NCBI RefSeq assembly: GCF_024189315.1
Contig: NZ_JAIZEO010000002.1
Span: 434,001 to 498,000 of the forward strand
Source: Halobacillus sp. A5
GTDB taxonomy: Bacteria > Bacillota > Bacilli > Bacillales > Halobacillaceae
DNA: 64,000 bases
Direction of reading: 5' to 3'
The notes under the pieces were generated by a model. It worked only from the letters and a program-made list of their open reading frames with translations. It had not been told where the DNA came from and did not search any database. Position numbers and translations under genes: made by a program. Below, piece after piece: positions 17,975-27,655 of this stretch. Position 1 is the stretch's first letter. The number at the start of each line of letters is the position of its first letter.

Positions 17975-19000
17975 TTAAGGTTCTAATGGAATCTCCATGA
18001 TAAAGTCATCTTTACCGGGGTGAGGTCCGGTATCGTAATAATTGAAATCATCCAGAAAAGGAGAATAGGTTTTTACATGAATTTTATTCTCCTTTTGATT
18101 GACGTGTAATAACCGCATGTATCCTTGTCCTCCTTCAGGACCGCCCTGGTAATTGGCTAACAGCTGGTAAACTTTACGGTCCGGAGTCCCGTCGCCGTTA
18201 TCGTCAATCTTATCAACCTTTTTCGCCGTACCGTAATAGTGACCGCTTAAGATGGCTGCTACATTTTCATTTGGCTTAACCACTTGCTCAAAGAGATCTT
18301 CACCGATCCGGCTTCGTTTACCGGTAGGCAGTAAATATTGGTGGAGGTTGATAAAAGCCATATGATCAGGATGTTTCTCTAACACCTCGTTCACCCAGTC
18401 GATCTCCTCCTGCGTAATCCCCCAGCTCATGTAAATCATGATAAAATCATTGCCGTTCATACTTAGTAAGTCATAATGCCCCCGGTTATCTTTATATGAT
18501 TCTCCATAGTGGGGCTGCTTCTCGAATTGTGACTGTCCAAAATATGTGGAGAATGGTGTATAATCTTTGTTCTTTAACTCGATATCATGATTTCCCGCTA
18601 AAATTCCATAAGGGACTTCTGCGTCCTCCAGCACGTTCATTGTATCTTCAGCATGCTGCCATTGCTCTTTACTGTCCCAGTTGTTTACTATATCACCTGT
18701 ATGAATGACGTAGGGGATAGATAGTTTTTCTTTATTCGCTGTAATCCAGTCGACCATACTCCTGTAAATGTGCGGGTGACGTTTTGAGTAGTACTGGGTA
18801 TCGGACATCCAAACAAAAGTATAATCAAAGGGAGCTTCGATTGATACTGGATTATAAACCGTTTCATAGCGATCTTTTGATGATTGAGCATGAGTAATAT
18901 CAGGAGCGGAGACACTGGCGGGTACCGTGACGAGTAAGAAATTGAGCATAAGAGCGATAGTACACATTACGGTTGTCATTTTTCGTGGATTTTTTTTCAT
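17975..19000 (-). CDS. Secreted calcineurin-like metallophosphoesterase
   Basis: About 341 residues starting MKKNPRKMTTVMCT, with a Sec signal peptide (hydrophobic residues about 9-30, cleavage near SVSA). The metal-binding motifs of the metallophosphoesterase fold follow in order: a WMSDTQY motif, HTGDIVNNW, LAGNHDIE and LSGHYYG. It should hydrolyse phosphoesters outside the cell. The start at 19000 has a strong GGGGGGG-type ribosome site; an in-frame start 20 codons earlier has none. It is a single gene with no partner. The substrate is unknown; phosphate scavenging from nucleotides or phospholipids is plausible. Confidence 0.88.
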   Translation of the reverse strand: MKKNPRKMTTVMCTIALMLNFLLVTVPASVSAPDITHAQSSKDRYETVYNPVSIEAPFDYTFVWMSDTQYYSKRHPHIYRSMVDWITANKEKLSIPYVIHTGDIVNNWDSKEQWQHAEDTMNVLEDAEVPYGILAGNHDIELKNKDYTPFSTYFGQSQFEKQPHYGESYKDNRGHYDLLSMNGNDFIMIYMSWGITQEEIDWVNEVLEKHPDHMAFINLHQYLLPTGKRSRIGEDLFEQVVKPNENVAAILSGHYYGTAKKVDKIDDNGDGTPDRKVYQLLANYQGGPEGGQGYMRLLHVNQKENKIHVKTYSPFLDDFNYYDTGPHPGKDDFIMEIPLEP

Positions 19001-19192
19001 TGATACCCCCCCTTTACTAAATAAATGGCTTTGATTCGTTACATATAGTTTTTCTTTCACCTGGTTTATTATGCGGAGTTCAATTAATTTTGAGAGCGTA
19101 AAAATGATGCTCCTTATCGACTTAAACGTAACAGAACCTGGGTATTCAACAATTCTGACCGATCAAAAAAATTTTTAAATATAAACACTATC

Positions 19193-19217
19193 AATAAGTT
19201 GACTTAGTCAACTTATT
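19193..19217 (+). promoter_or_regulatory. Palindromic operator upstream of the MarR-GNAT gene
   Basis: AATAAGTTGAC and GTCAACTTATT form a perfect inverted repeat (11-bp arms, 3-bp centre), ending 54 bp before the start codon. The core TTGACTTAGTCAA is of the type bound by MarR dimers, so autoregulation by the encoded MarR-domain protein is likely. Confidence 0.7.
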
Positions 19218-19271
19218 TAATTACAATATAAACAAAGAAAAATAATGATTGAAGGCCAGGAGGATAAACAT

Positions 19272-20210
19272 ATGGATCAACTGTGCAGCATTGAGAAGAT
19301 TAGACAGTTTAACAGGCACTATGCCAACTTTTTGGGGAGAGTCGACCAAGATATTTACAACCAGCCGCTGCCGCTTACGGAGGCGCGGGTTATAACGGAG
19401 ATACATTTTCGCGAAGGGTGTACGGCGACAGAAATAAGAGAAAACCTCGGGATAGATCGAGGCTATATGAGCAGGATCATTCGGAAATTAGAAGAAGATA
19501 AATTAATCATGAAAGAACAATCTCCATTTGATAAACGGCGGCATCATCTTTACTTAACTGCTCAAGGTGAAGATGTTTATAATCGTCTGGTTACAGATGC
19601 CAATGTTGGTGTAAGCAGAATGATCCAAGGTATCCCGGAACGTGATTTATCAAAGCTTCTCAACTCTATGGAAACGATCGAAAACGTATTTCTAAACGAA
19701 AACACTCAACACAATAAAGTGTCTATTCGTTCATTTAAGCCGGGAGATCTTGGTTATGTAGCTCATCTACACGGTAAATACTACAATGAAAATTACAATT
19801 TTGGATCGATGTTCGAATATTATGTGATGAAAGGGCTGACAGAATTTATGGCAGATTCTGCAGGAGGGGGACTATGGGTAGCAGAAGTTAATGGAGAAAT
19901 TGCCGGGTCGATTGCGATTACAAAATCTAATTCTACAGTGGCGCAGCTCAGGTGGTTTATTCTCGATGAAAATTATCAAGGCATGGGCATTGGGAAGAAA
20001 CTTATGGAGACGGCCGTGAATTATTGTAAGGAACAGGGATTCCAGCATGTTTTCTTATGGACAGTGAGTATTTTGGACGCAGCCAGACACCTTTACCAAA
20101 AATTTGATTTCACACTATCAGAAGAAAAAACAAATGAGGCGTGGACTGGCACAAAATTGGTGGAAGAGCGATGGGATCTAGATATTTCCGAAACGAAAGA
20201 AAACATTTAG
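19272..20210 (+). CDS. MarR-type regulator fused to a GNAT acetyltransferase
   Basis: About 312 residues. The N-terminal 145 residues form a MarR winged-helix domain (TEIRENLGIDRGYMSRIIRKLEE recognition region, then the DKRRHHLYLT wing). The C-terminal part (about 155-305) is a GNAT domain with the acetyl-CoA motif LDENYQGMGIGKKLM and a tail RHLYQKFDF. Such fusions occur across bacteria and couple DNA binding to acetylation of a small molecule or protein. ATG 19272 is taken because CAGGAGGAT lies 8 nt before it; an earlier ATG at 19245 lacks one. A perfect palindrome upstream (19193-19217) is its probable operator. Confidence 0.9.
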   Translation: MDQLCSIEKIRQFNRHYANFLGRVDQDIYNQPLPLTEARVITEIHFREGCTATEIRENLGIDRGYMSRIIRKLEEDKLIMKEQSPFDKRRHHLYLTAQGEDVYNRLVTDANVGVSRMIQGIPERDLSKLLNSMETIENVFLNENTQHNKVSIRSFKPGDLGYVAHLHGKYYNENYNFGSMFEYYVMKGLTEFMADSAGGGLWVAEVNGEIAGSIAITKSNSTVAQLRWFILDENYQGMGIGKKLMETAVNYCKEQGFQHVFLWTVSILDAARHLYQKFDFTLSEEKTNEAWTGTKLVEERWDLDISETKENI

Positions 20211-20359
20211 TTAAGGTTGAACTCAGCGTTCTCTTTAAAACTGTGCACACTTTTAGTCCTTTCAGCGATAGTTTATGACAATAGGTAGTAACCTACAAAT
20301 GAGGATTGTTATATTCAATGGAGTATGTTCTAATTATGGATAACCTAATAAAATAAGCA

Positions 20360-20455
20360 CCTTCACTAGGGGAGCCGTTAACCGGCTGAGAGAAGCAATA
20401 AAGCTTTGACCCTTATGACCTGATCTGGATTATACCAGCGTAGGGAAGTGAAGCG
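20360..20455 (+). promoter_or_regulatory. TPP (thi-box) riboswitch
   Basis: The conserved TPP aptamer is clear: ACTAGGGGAGCC, then GGCTGAGAGAA, ACCCTTATGACCTGATCTGG (split across the core), and CCAGCGTAGGGAAGTG. Stem P1 is CTTCAC (20361-20366) with GTGAAG (20448-20453). AGCGAG (20452-20457), overlapping P1, can instead pair with CTCGCT in the downstream terminator, giving a classic antiterminator switch. High TPP should end transcription before ylmB-tenA. Confidence 0.97.
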
Positions 20456-20486
20456 AGTAGACAAATCCACGTGCATTTTTAAAAAA

Positions 20487-20518
20487 GCTCGCTCCTTCTC
20501 ATCAGGAGCGGGCTTTTT
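20487..20518 (+). terminator. Riboswitch-controlled intrinsic terminator
   Basis: GCTCGCTCC (20487-20495) pairs with GGAGCGGGC (20505-20513) and is followed by TTTTT. Its 5' arm can pair with AGCGAG of the TPP aptamer region, so termination depends on the riboswitch state. Confidence 0.9.
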
Positions 20519-20590
20519 CTGTTTTTTATAAATAATGGAGGTCTGGACGGCTCCCTTTCAGGAGCCTATTTAAGAGAGGAGCGTAGAAAG

Positions 20591-21880
20591 GTGAACAGTG
20601 TATTAAATGACTTACTGAACAAAGTAGAAGAAAGAGAAGATGAACTTCTCGAGCTTTTAGCAGATTTAGTGGCATATCCAACCTTGAGTCCGCCTGCCCG
20701 TAATTCTGAAAAAGCTCAGGAGTATGTTGCTCAACAACTAAGGGACCTGGATTTTGAAATTGATTCGTGGAATCTTTATCCAGGTGATCCCATTGTGGCA
20801 GGGACAAAGCAAGGATATAAACATAATCAAGCTCAAAGTCTCATCATTAACGGCCACCTTGACGTTGCCGCTATCGAAGAAAATGAACAGTGGGAAGAGG
20901 ATCCGTTCATATGTACATTAAAGGAAGGAAGAGTATATGGACGTGGTACAGCAGACATGAAAGGAGGGATGGCGGGGGTTCTGTTTGCGATGAAAGTACT
21001 TTATGAGGCAGGGATTGAGCCGGAAGGAAACCTTTACTTCCAATCTGTTGTAGGGGAAGAGGTAGGAGAAGCTGGCACGAAATCCTGCTGTGAGAAAGGG
21101 TATCAAGCTGACTTAGCTTTGGTGGTCGACACAAGTGACTGCAGCATTCAAGGTCAGGGAGGAGTAATTACAGGGTGGATCACGATCGAAAGTCCGCAAG
21201 TCTTTCATGATGCCAGTCGAAGTTCTATGATCCACGCTGGCGGAGGTATGCAGGGCGCCAGTGCGATAGAGAAGATGATGAAGGTTATTTCTTCCTTACA
21301 AGAGCTGGAACGGCACTGGGCTGTAACGAAATCCAGTCCTGGTTTTCCTGCAGGCTCTAATACCATTAATCCTGCGGTCATTGAAGGGGGCCGGCATGCA
21401 GCTTTCATCGCCGACCGCTGCGAATTATGGATCACCGTCCATTACTATCCAGAAGAATATTATAAAGACGTGATCCGCGAGATAGAAGACCATATTAACC
21501 GTGCAGCTCAGGCTGACCTTTGGTTAAAAGATCATCCTCCTCAATTTTCATGGGGAGGGAAATCGATGATTGAGGACAAGGGAGAAATTTTTCCGGCATT
21601 TTCAGTAGACACCTTCCATTCTGGAGTTCAACTGCTGGCAGAAGCACACCAGCGAATACATGAAAAACCAGTCGAATATTCAATGTCCCCTACCGTAACA
21701 GACGGCGGGTGGTTAGCTGAATCTGGCATTCCGACGGTTTTATACGGACCTGGAGAGCTTAAAGAAGCACATGCAGTCAATGAGTCACTGGAGCGGGAAC
21801 AGCTCCTGCAGTTTACGAAAACCATGATTACTTTTTTGTATGACTGGTTTCAGCAATCAGAAAGAAAGGATGATGAATAA
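20591..21880 (+). CDS. ylmB: M20-family amidohydrolase, probable formylaminopyrimidine deformylase
   Basis: 429 residues, a metal-dependent peptidase M20/ArgE-type fold. Metal-binding segments are NGHLDVAAIEE, GRGTADMKGGM and VVGEEVGEAG, plus a late His in LKEAHAVNE. The general family includes acetylornithine deacetylase, but here the gene follows a TPP riboswitch and overlaps tenA. In Bacillus that context marks YlmB, which removes formate from N-formyl-4-amino-5-aminomethyl-2-methylpyrimidine during salvage of degraded thiamin. The GTG start has GGAG about 9 nt upstream. The arginine pathway nearby uses ArgJ, so a deacetylase is not needed. Confidence 0.87.
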   Translation: MNSVLNDLLNKVEEREDELLELLADLVAYPTLSPPARNSEKAQEYVAQQLRDLDFEIDSWNLYPGDPIVAGTKQGYKHNQAQSLIINGHLDVAAIEENEQWEEDPFICTLKEGRVYGRGTADMKGGMAGVLFAMKVLYEAGIEPEGNLYFQSVVGEEVGEAGTKSCCEKGYQADLALVVDTSDCSIQGQGGVITGWITIESPQVFHDASRSSMIHAGGGMQGASAIEKMMKVISSLQELERHWAVTKSSPGFPAGSNTINPAVIEGGRHAAFIADRCELWITVHYYPEEYYKDVIREIEDHINRAAQADLWLKDHPPQFSWGGKSMIEDKGEIFPAFSVDTFHSGVQLLAEAHQRIHEKPVEYSMSPTVTDGGWLAESGIPTVLYGPGELKEAHAVNESLEREQLLQFTKTMITFLYDWFQQSERKDDE

Positions 21881-22566
21881 TGTTTACAGACCGACTCTAT
21901 AAAAAGGTTCAGCCTATATGGGAACAGTATCTTGAACATCCGTTTGTTAAGGGAATTGGGGATGGGTCATTAGAACTTGAGAAGTTTAAGTTCTTTATGG
22001 AACAGGATTATTTATATTTAATCGACTATTGCCGTGTATTTGCATTGGGAAGCGTAAAAGCCACTCAGTTGGATACTATGACCATGTTTGCTGACTTACT
22101 GCATTCAACCTTGAATGAAGAAATGGAGCTGCACAGAAAATACGCGGAGAGAATTGGTATCAGCAGAGGAGATCTGGAAAACACAAAACCTTCTGCAACG
22201 CTTCTTGCTTATACCAGCTATATGTTGAACAAAGCCCAGCAGGGTTCTGAAGCCGAGGTTGCTGCCTGTGTGCTTGCCTGTGCATGGAGCTATAATGAAA
22301 TAGGCTTAGCCCTGAACCAAAAAGAGGGAGCCAGTGAACATGAGTTCTATGGGGATTGGATTAAGATGTATGCTTCCGACGAATTTACAAAGCTCGCTGA
22401 AGATATGAAGCGGCTTATGAATCAACTTGCAGGTGATAAGCCCGAACGGGAAAAAGCCCGTCTTGAAGAAATCTTTATTCATACAAGTAAACTGGAATAT
22501 TTGTTTTGGGAAATGGCCGATAAGAAAAAAATGTGGATAGAAGATTCGGTGCTTTTGGACAGTTGA
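21880..22566 (+). CDS. tenA: Aminopyrimidine aminohydrolase TenA
   Basis: 228 residues, the usual TenA length, all-helical. It hydrolyses 4-amino-5-aminomethyl-2-methylpyrimidine to the hydroxymethyl pyrimidine used for thiamin synthesis. The family segments FKFFMEQDYLYLIDYCRVF, the catalytic-cysteine region VAACVLACAWSYNEIG and the C-terminal Glu-containing LEYLFWEMA are present. Its ATG overlaps the ylmB stop (TAATG), so the two consecutive salvage enzymes are made together under the TPP riboswitch. No ThiXYZ importer is in the window. Confidence 0.95.
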   Translation: MFTDRLYKKVQPIWEQYLEHPFVKGIGDGSLELEKFKFFMEQDYLYLIDYCRVFALGSVKATQLDTMTMFADLLHSTLNEEMELHRKYAERIGISRGDLENTKPSATLLAYTSYMLNKAQQGSEAEVAACVLACAWSYNEIGLALNQKEGASEHEFYGDWIKMYASDEFTKLAEDMKRLMNQLAGDKPEREKARLEEIFIHTSKLEYLFWEMADKKKMWIEDSVLLDS

Positions 22567-22602
22567 AGGGTTCATTGATTCATGTTCAAATTAACAAAAG
22601 AT

Positions 22603-22634
22603 GAACATTAATAATTATTTTCATTAAAATGTTC
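22603..22634 (+). promoter_or_regulatory. Inverted pair of PurBoxes upstream of purT
   Basis: GAACATT (22603-22609) and its inverse AATGTTC (22628-22634), within AT-rich flanks such as AATTTACGAACATTTTAAT on the minus strand, match the Bacillus PurR box core CGAACATT. The 18-nt spacing between the cores is close to that of known PurR sites. purT is therefore probably repressed by PurR when purines are plentiful. Confidence 0.65.
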
Positions 22635-22719
22635 GTAAATTAACCCTGTTCCCCTTGATGTAACCTGTCGATAAACGCTAAAATTACTGTAAACCAATAC
22701 GTTCAGAAGGAGTGGCGAC

Positions 22720-23904
22720 ATGATTGGAGCACCGAATCATAATTATTCAAAATCAATGATGCTTCTAGGGGCTGGAGAATTAGGAAAAGAAGTAGTAATC
22801 GAGGCCCAAAGGCTCGGAGTAGAAACGATTGCAGTAGATCGATATGAAGGGGCGCCTGCCATGCAGACGGCTCACCGTTTTCATGTCATTGATATGCTGG
22901 ATGGTCAACAGCTGCGGGCGGTAATTGAACAGGAGAAGCCTGATTTGATCGTACCGGAGATTGAGGCTATTGCGACAGAAACACTTCTGGAATTAGAAGA
23001 GGAAGGCTATAATGTTATCCCTACTGCCTATGCTGCTCAACTTACTATGGATCGTGAAGGCATTAGACGGCTCGCGAATGAAAAGCTGGGGCTTCCAACA
23101 GCTGCATACGAGTTTGCCAATTCCTATGAGGAATTGAAAGAGGCTGTTGCTTCTATTGGAACTCCTTGTGTAATCAAACCGATTATGAGTTCTTCAGGGA
23201 AAGGGCAGAGTCTTTGCCGCACAGAAGCTGATATTGAGAATTCATGGGAGGAAGCTATCAGCAGTGGAAGAGGCAAAAGTACACGGGTTATTGTAGAAGA
23301 ATTTATCCATTTTGATTCTGAAATCACGCTGCTGACTATCCGTTCTACTTCAGGCACGTTTTACTGTCCTCCGATCGGTCATCTTCAGCAGGGTGGAGAT
23401 TATATTCAATCCTGGCAGCCGCATGCTATGAGTGAGGAACACATAAGACAAGCAGAACAGATCGCAAAGAAAGTTACGGATGAGATCGGAGGCTGCGGAG
23501 TATTTGGCGTTGAACTTTTTATTACATCTGATGGTGTTTACTTCAGTGAAGTATCACCCCGTCCACATGATACAGGGCTGGTGACCCTGGTAACTCAGGA
23601 GCTTTCGGAGTTTGCTCTGCATGTACGGGCCATTTTAGGTTTTCCGGTAGATCCCGTTCAACTCATCTCTGCGGGGGCAAGCCATGCTGTTAAATCTTCA
23701 GTTGAAAGCTATAACTATCAAATCACCGGAGTGGAAGAAGCTCTGGCTGAACCACGTACTCAAGTACGCATCTTTGGAAAACCTAATGCTAAAGAAGGAC
23801 GGCGGATGGCTGTGGTGCTTAGCAAAGGTGAAAACGCGGATGCAGCATGCGAACAGGCAAAGGCTGCATCTTCTAAAATAAATGTAGAGAGTAAAGGTAA
23901 CTAG
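22720..23904 (+). CDS. purT: Formate-dependent phosphoribosylglycinamide formyltransferase
   Basis: 394 residues, full length. It makes formylglycinamide ribonucleotide from GAR, formate and ATP, an alternative to the folate-dependent PurN. The ATP-grasp architecture is evident: N-terminal [20 protein letters not shown], glycine-rich [17 protein letters not shown], and the metal-binding [17 protein letters not shown] PurBox pair precedes it and a terminator (23914-23953) follows, so it is a single-gene unit. Formate released by YlmB next door could feed it, although this would be minor. Confidence 0.96.
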   Translation: MIGAPNHNYSKSMMLLGAGELGKEVVIEAQRLGVETIAVDRYEGAPAMQTAHRFHVIDMLDGQQLRAVIEQEKPDLIVPEIEAIATETLLELEEEGYNVIPTAYAAQLTMDREGIRRLANEKLGLPTAAYEFANSYEELKEAVASIGTPCVIKPIMSSSGKGQSLCRTEADIENSWEEAISSGRGKSTRVIVEEFIHFDSEITLLTIRSTSGTFYCPPIGHLQQGGDYIQSWQPHAMSEEHIRQAEQIAKKVTDEIGGCGVFGVELFITSDGVYFSEVSPRPHDTGLVTLVTQELSEFALHVRAILGFPVDPVQLISAGASHAVKSSVESYNYQITGVEEALAEPRTQVRIFGKPNAKEGRRMAVVLSKGENADAACEQAKAASSKINVESKGN

Positions 23905-23913
23905 AGAAGGCAG

Positions 23914-23953
23914 CCGGGCGCAATTTTAAAGACACAGATTGTGCCCGGTTTTT
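23914..23953 (+). terminator. Terminator of purT
   Basis: CCGGGCGCAAT (23914-23924) pairs with ATTGTGCCCGG (23938-23948), followed by TTTTT. Confidence 0.85.
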
Positions 23954-24103
23954 AATGATGTTAATGAGTTACATACTACCTTTTGAAGGGTAAATAAAAG
24001 TAGGAGGTAAATATAAAAGAATCTTAATTTTTTGCGATGATTATGTGGATTTTGTAGAAGAATATATGTGGAGAGAGTTATGTCATAATGCAAAGGAGAT
24101 AGA

Positions 24104-25570
24104 ATGATACAGAATAAAGAAATAGGTTGGAACTTGGATAATAGTTATTCCCGTCTCCCGGAGACTTTATTTGAACAGATTGAGCCTGCGCCGGTGAGTT
24201 CCCCAGGCCTCGTCATCTTTAATAACGAGCTGGCCGATTTTCTAGCGCTGGATGCGGATAAGCTGAAAAGTAAGGAAGGTTTAGATATTTTAGCGGGGAA
24301 TAAGGTGCCTGAAGGTGCGAAGCCGATTGCCCAGGCTTATGCCGGTCATCAGTTTGGAAACTTTACAATACTTGGCGACGGACGGGCTGTGCTTCTAGGC
24401 GAGCAGGTTACGCCTTCTGGTAATCGATTTGATATTCAGCTTAAAGGTTCCGGCAGAACACCATTCTCGCGTGGAGGTGATGGGCGGGCGGCGCTGGGGC
24501 CGATGCTGCGCGAATATATCATCAGTGAAGCGATGCATGCGCTTCGTATTCCGACCAACCGGAGTCTCTCGGTTGTGACTACAGGAGAACCTCTTATGCG
24601 TGAAACCGAACTGCCGGGTGCTGTTTTGACCAGGGTGTCTTCCAGTCATCTGCGTATCGGTACGTTCGAGTATGTGGCAAGATGGGGCAGTGTAGAAGAG
24701 CTTAGAAAGCTTGCTGATTACGCAATTGAACGCCATTATCCTACTATTGAAGTCAACGAGGACCGCTACATTACCTTATTTGAAGAAGTGATTAAGCGGC
24801 AGGCTTCATTGATTGCTCAGTGGGAGCTGGTCGGTTTTATCCATGGAGTAATGAATACGGATAACATGACAATCAGCGGCGAAACGATTGACTATGGTCC
24901 GTGTGCGTTTATGGACGCTTATGATCCGAAAACGGTCTTTAGTTCTATTGATGTTCAAGGGCGCTATGCTTATCAGAATCAGCCTCCGATTGGACAATGG
25001 AATCTTGCCCGCTTTGCTGAAGCACTGTTACCGCTGCTCCATGACGAGCAGGAACAAGCGGTAGAGCTGGCAGTAGAGGTTCATGCCAAATATGAGAACC
25101 TGTACCACGCCTATTGGCTGTCAGGTATGAGAGAAAAACTAGGATTGCATAATGAAGAAGAGCAGGACGAACCGTTAATCGAAGATCTTCTTCGAATTAT
25201 GGAAAAACACGCTGCTGACTTTACAAATACGTTCCGTGCTCTAACGTTAGATGAACCTGGGACAACCGCAATGAGCGGTACGACAGAGTTTAAACACTGG
25301 TATGAGCAATGGCAGGCCCGCCTTGGCCGTCAGGAAGAATCAAAATCCTCTGCCTATCAGCTCATGAAAGAATCGAACCCCGCCATTATTCCGCGGAATC
25401 ACCGGGTGGAAGAGGCGCTCGAAGCGGCTGTAGCAAAAGAAGATTACAGCGTAATGGAGCGGTTAATGGATGCTCTTTCAGCTCCTTTTGCTTATTCGCC
25501 TGAACAAGATAAATATGCAGAACTGCCTGACCCCTCCTGCGGTCCTTACCGAACGTTCTGCGGAACTTAA
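24104..25570 (+). CDS. selO: Protein adenylyltransferase SelO (YdiU family)
   Basis: 488 residues, full length for the bacterial SelO pseudokinase fold, which transfers AMP from ATP to Ser/Thr/Tyr of target proteins, linked to oxidative-stress responses. Typical segments are [48 protein letters not shown] and the active-site region [11 protein letters not shown] followed by [11 protein letters not shown]. The C-terminus carries two cysteines ([11 protein letters not shown]) in the region where eukaryotic SelO has selenocysteine. The ribosome site AAAGGAG precedes ATG 24104. It is a single gene. Confidence 0.95.
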   Translation: MIQNKEIGWNLDNSYSRLPETLFEQIEPAPVSSPGLVIFNNELADFLALDADKLKSKEGLDILAGNKVPEGAKPIAQAYAGHQFGNFTILGDGRAVLLGEQVTPSGNRFDIQLKGSGRTPFSRGGDGRAALGPMLREYIISEAMHALRIPTNRSLSVVTTGEPLMRETELPGAVLTRVSSSHLRIGTFEYVARWGSVEELRKLADYAIERHYPTIEVNEDRYITLFEEVIKRQASLIAQWELVGFIHGVMNTDNMTISGETIDYGPCAFMDAYDPKTVFSSIDVQGRYAYQNQPPIGQWNLARFAEALLPLLHDEQEQAVELAVEVHAKYENLYHAYWLSGMREKLGLHNEEEQDEPLIEDLLRIMEKHAADFTNTFRALTLDEPGTTAMSGTTEFKHWYEQWQARLGRQEESKSSAYQLMKESNPAIIPRNHRVEEALEAAVAKEDYSVMERLMDALSAPFAYSPEQDKYAELPDPSCGPYRTFCGT

Positions 25571-25581
25571 TTATAAAGCTG

Positions 25582-25614
25582 ATTAGCCTGTCCAGGTACT
25601 TGGGACAGGCTAAT
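25582..25614 (+). terminator. Hairpin after selO
   Basis: ATTAGCCTGTCC (25582-25593) pairs with GGACAGGCTAAT (25603-25614), a 12-bp perfect stem, but the following sequence (TTAGAAATT) is a poor T tract. Confidence 0.6.
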
Positions 25615-25771
25615 TTAGAAATTAGTTCATTAAAGAAAGGAGGGGGACAGTCAGATTTGACCCTGATTATAAATAACTTATAGAAATACAAGGAGTGTTG
25701 GGAAGTTTTAGAAAAAACGGAGGCGGGTATTCTCCTTACACGATAGGATTTAATAAAGGAGAGGGAATAGT

Positions 25772-26557
25772 ATGAGTAAAACGATCTTTATTACTGGCGC
25801 AGGTACTGGTTTGGGCAAAGGAACAGCGATCGGACTAGCTGAAAAAGGCCACCATGTAATCGCGGCTGTTGAAATTATTTCTCAGATTACAAGCCTGCGT
25901 GAGGCGGCTTCAGAAGCAGGCGTGGAATTGGAAGTTATTAAATTAGACATTACAAGCAAGCGTGATCAGCAGCTTATTGAAGAGTACGACTATGACGTGT
26001 TTGTTACTAATGCAGCTATAGGAGAAGGCGGACCGATTGCTGAAATTCCAGTAGACCGTGTTCGGGAAGTCTATGAAACCAATGTATTTAGTACACTGGA
26101 AAATGCGCAGATTGCAGCGAAGAAATTTGTAGAGAAGAAAAAAGGCAAAATTATCTTTCTCAGCTCTATTGTCGGCATCGTCGGGATGCCTTACCTTGGT
26201 GCTTACGTTTCCTCTAAACATGCGGTAGAAGCTATTGCGAAAACGATGAAGGCTGAGCTTGAAGAGTTTGGCGTGCAGGTGGCTACGATCAATCCAGGAC
26301 CGTTTGAGACTGGGTTTAATGACCGGATGTTTGAAGAGAAACACAAATGGTATGACGAAAATAAAAACTTTACACCGAGAACTTCCATCGCTGAAACGGA
26401 AAAAATATTAGATGAGCAGTACGACCCTCAGGATATGATCAACAAGATGGTAGAAGTGATTGAAGCCGATCATCATGCTTTCCGTACAGCTTACCCGCAG
26501 GAAGCCGAAGACATGATGAAAGAGGAAGAAAAGAAGAATTGGGAAGAAAGAGTGTAA
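25772..26557 (+). CDS. Short-chain dehydrogenase/reductase
   Basis: 261 residues, a classical SDR. The N-terminal cofactor motif TGAGTGLGKG (residues 8-17), VTNAAIGEGG (the NNAG variant), the active-site serine in FLSSIVG and the YVSSK catalytic pair are all present, so it should be an active NAD(P)H-dependent oxidoreductase. The C-terminal extension is strongly acidic and charged (ending KEEEKKNWEERV). A strong terminator follows. The substrate is unknown; neighbours give no hint. Confidence 0.9.
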   Translation: MSKTIFITGAGTGLGKGTAIGLAEKGHHVIAAVEIISQITSLREAASEAGVELEVIKLDITSKRDQQLIEEYDYDVFVTNAAIGEGGPIAEIPVDRVREVYETNVFSTLENAQIAAKKFVEKKKGKIIFLSSIVGIVGMPYLGAYVSSKHAVEAIAKTMKAELEEFGVQVATINPGPFETGFNDRMFEEKHKWYDENKNFTPRTSIAETEKILDEQYDPQDMINKMVEVIEADHHAFRTAYPQEAEDMMKEEEKKNWEERV

Positions 26558-26565
26558 CATGGTAA

Positions 26566-26613
26566 ATCCCCCGGGTTGGACAGTGGATTGTCCTTTTCCG
26601 GGGGATGCTTTTT
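26566..26613 (+). terminator. Terminator between the convergent SDR and esterase genes
   Basis: ATCCCCCGG (26566-26574) pairs with CCGGGGGAT (26598-26606), with an inner GGACA/TGTCC stem, followed by TTTTT. The T run overlaps the stop of the minus-strand esterase gene. Confidence 0.8.
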
Positions 26614-27496
26614 AATCCTTAGCTTTTGAAGCTTCTCGAATCTCATCCTCAATTAAAGACCATGCTTCTTCAGCCTTGACCTTTGGGCCCAGGTGTGTGA
26701 ACGCATGGGTGCAGTTTTCAAATTCTTTGAACCGGATGGATACACCGGCTTCCTTTAACTTGTCTGCATATTTAACGGCTTCAGGGTTAAAAGCGTCATA
26801 CTCACCTACTACTATAAGCGCTTGTGCGGCACCCTTCACATCGTCCGCCATTACTGGGGAGGCGAGGGGGTACTGTGCCTTTTCCTGATTTGGGACGTAA
26901 CATTTGTTTAAGAAGTTAGCCACTTGAGGAAGTTTAGCCCTGTAAGGGTCCGGCTCAGGCTTATTTGCATGGGGAGTAACGAAATCGAGCATCGGATAAC
27001 ATAGAACCTGCAGCGTCGGCTGAGGTTCCTGTCGATTTTTTAATAATAAGCAGAGAGCTGCGGCGATATTAGCACCTGAGCTTTGACCGCCTACAGCCAC
27101 TCTTTCCGGGTCGATGCCAAGAAAGCCGGCATGGGAACGGACCCATTGAATGATATCGTGCGCTTCCTCAACAGGAGCTGGAAAAGGGTATTCTGGAGCT
27201 TTGGCATAGTCAACATTAATGACCATACATCCTGTGTGGTTAGCTATCTGCCGGCAGTAAGGATCATCCATTTCTTTTTCATTCATAATAAAAGCGCCGC
27301 CGTGGAAGTTCATGTAGACGGGCAGCTTATCATCTGCTGCACCTAACGGGTAATAGCATGAAATATATGTATCTTTCACACTTGTTTCGATAATGATTTC
27401 CCGCTTGTCTTTTACCTGTTGATGGGAAACCATAGGAGCTTTCTTTTCCTGATTGGGTAAAAGTCTCAGCGTTTTTGCTAAGATATGTGTAAGCAT
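26612..27496 (-). CDS. Alpha/beta hydrolase, hormone-sensitive-lipase-type carboxylesterase
   Basis: About 294 residues. The oxyanion-hole motif NFHGGAF, the nucleophile elbow VGGQSSGAN (Ser) and the later acid and His regions VVGEYDAFNPE and CTHAFTHLGP fit the HSL/family-IV esterases. It should hydrolyse short-chain carboxylic esters in the cytoplasm. Start choice: ATG 27496 with AGAGGG 6 nt upstream is favoured; ATG 27520 in the same frame would add MKKKRGMY but has a weaker ribosome site. Single gene, convergent with the SDR gene. Confidence 0.87.
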   Translation of the reverse strand: MLTHILAKTLRLLPNQEKKAPMVSHQQVKDKREIIIETSVKDTYISCYYPLGAADDKLPVYMNFHGGAFIMNEKEMDDPYCRQIANHTGCMVINVDYAKAPEYPFPAPVEEAHDIIQWVRSHAGFLGIDPERVAVGGQSSGANIAAALCLLLKNRQEPQPTLQVLCYPMLDFVTPHANKPEPDPYRAKLPQVANFLNKCYVPNQEKAQYPLASPVMADDVKGAAQALIVVGEYDAFNPEAVKYADKLKEAGVSIRFKEFENCTHAFTHLGPKVKAEEAWSLIEDEIREASKAKD

Positions 27497-27655
27497 GTAC
27501 ATCCCTCTTTTTTTCTTCATGTACCCTCTATTTTATCGTTGTAATCTGTGTAAGATGCTTTGGGTGCGGCTGATGTGGAGTAAAAGGAAAGAGAAAAGGG
27601 TACACCATTATCAATTACATATGTACGGATAGTCAATAAAGGAGGCGGGATCCTG

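Noticed and set aside
20591-21880. Acetylornithine deacetylase (ArgE) for the M20 enzyme.
   Set aside because: The gene is under a TPP riboswitch and overlaps tenA, and the arginine pathway here already recycles acetyl groups by ArgJ; YlmB fits better.
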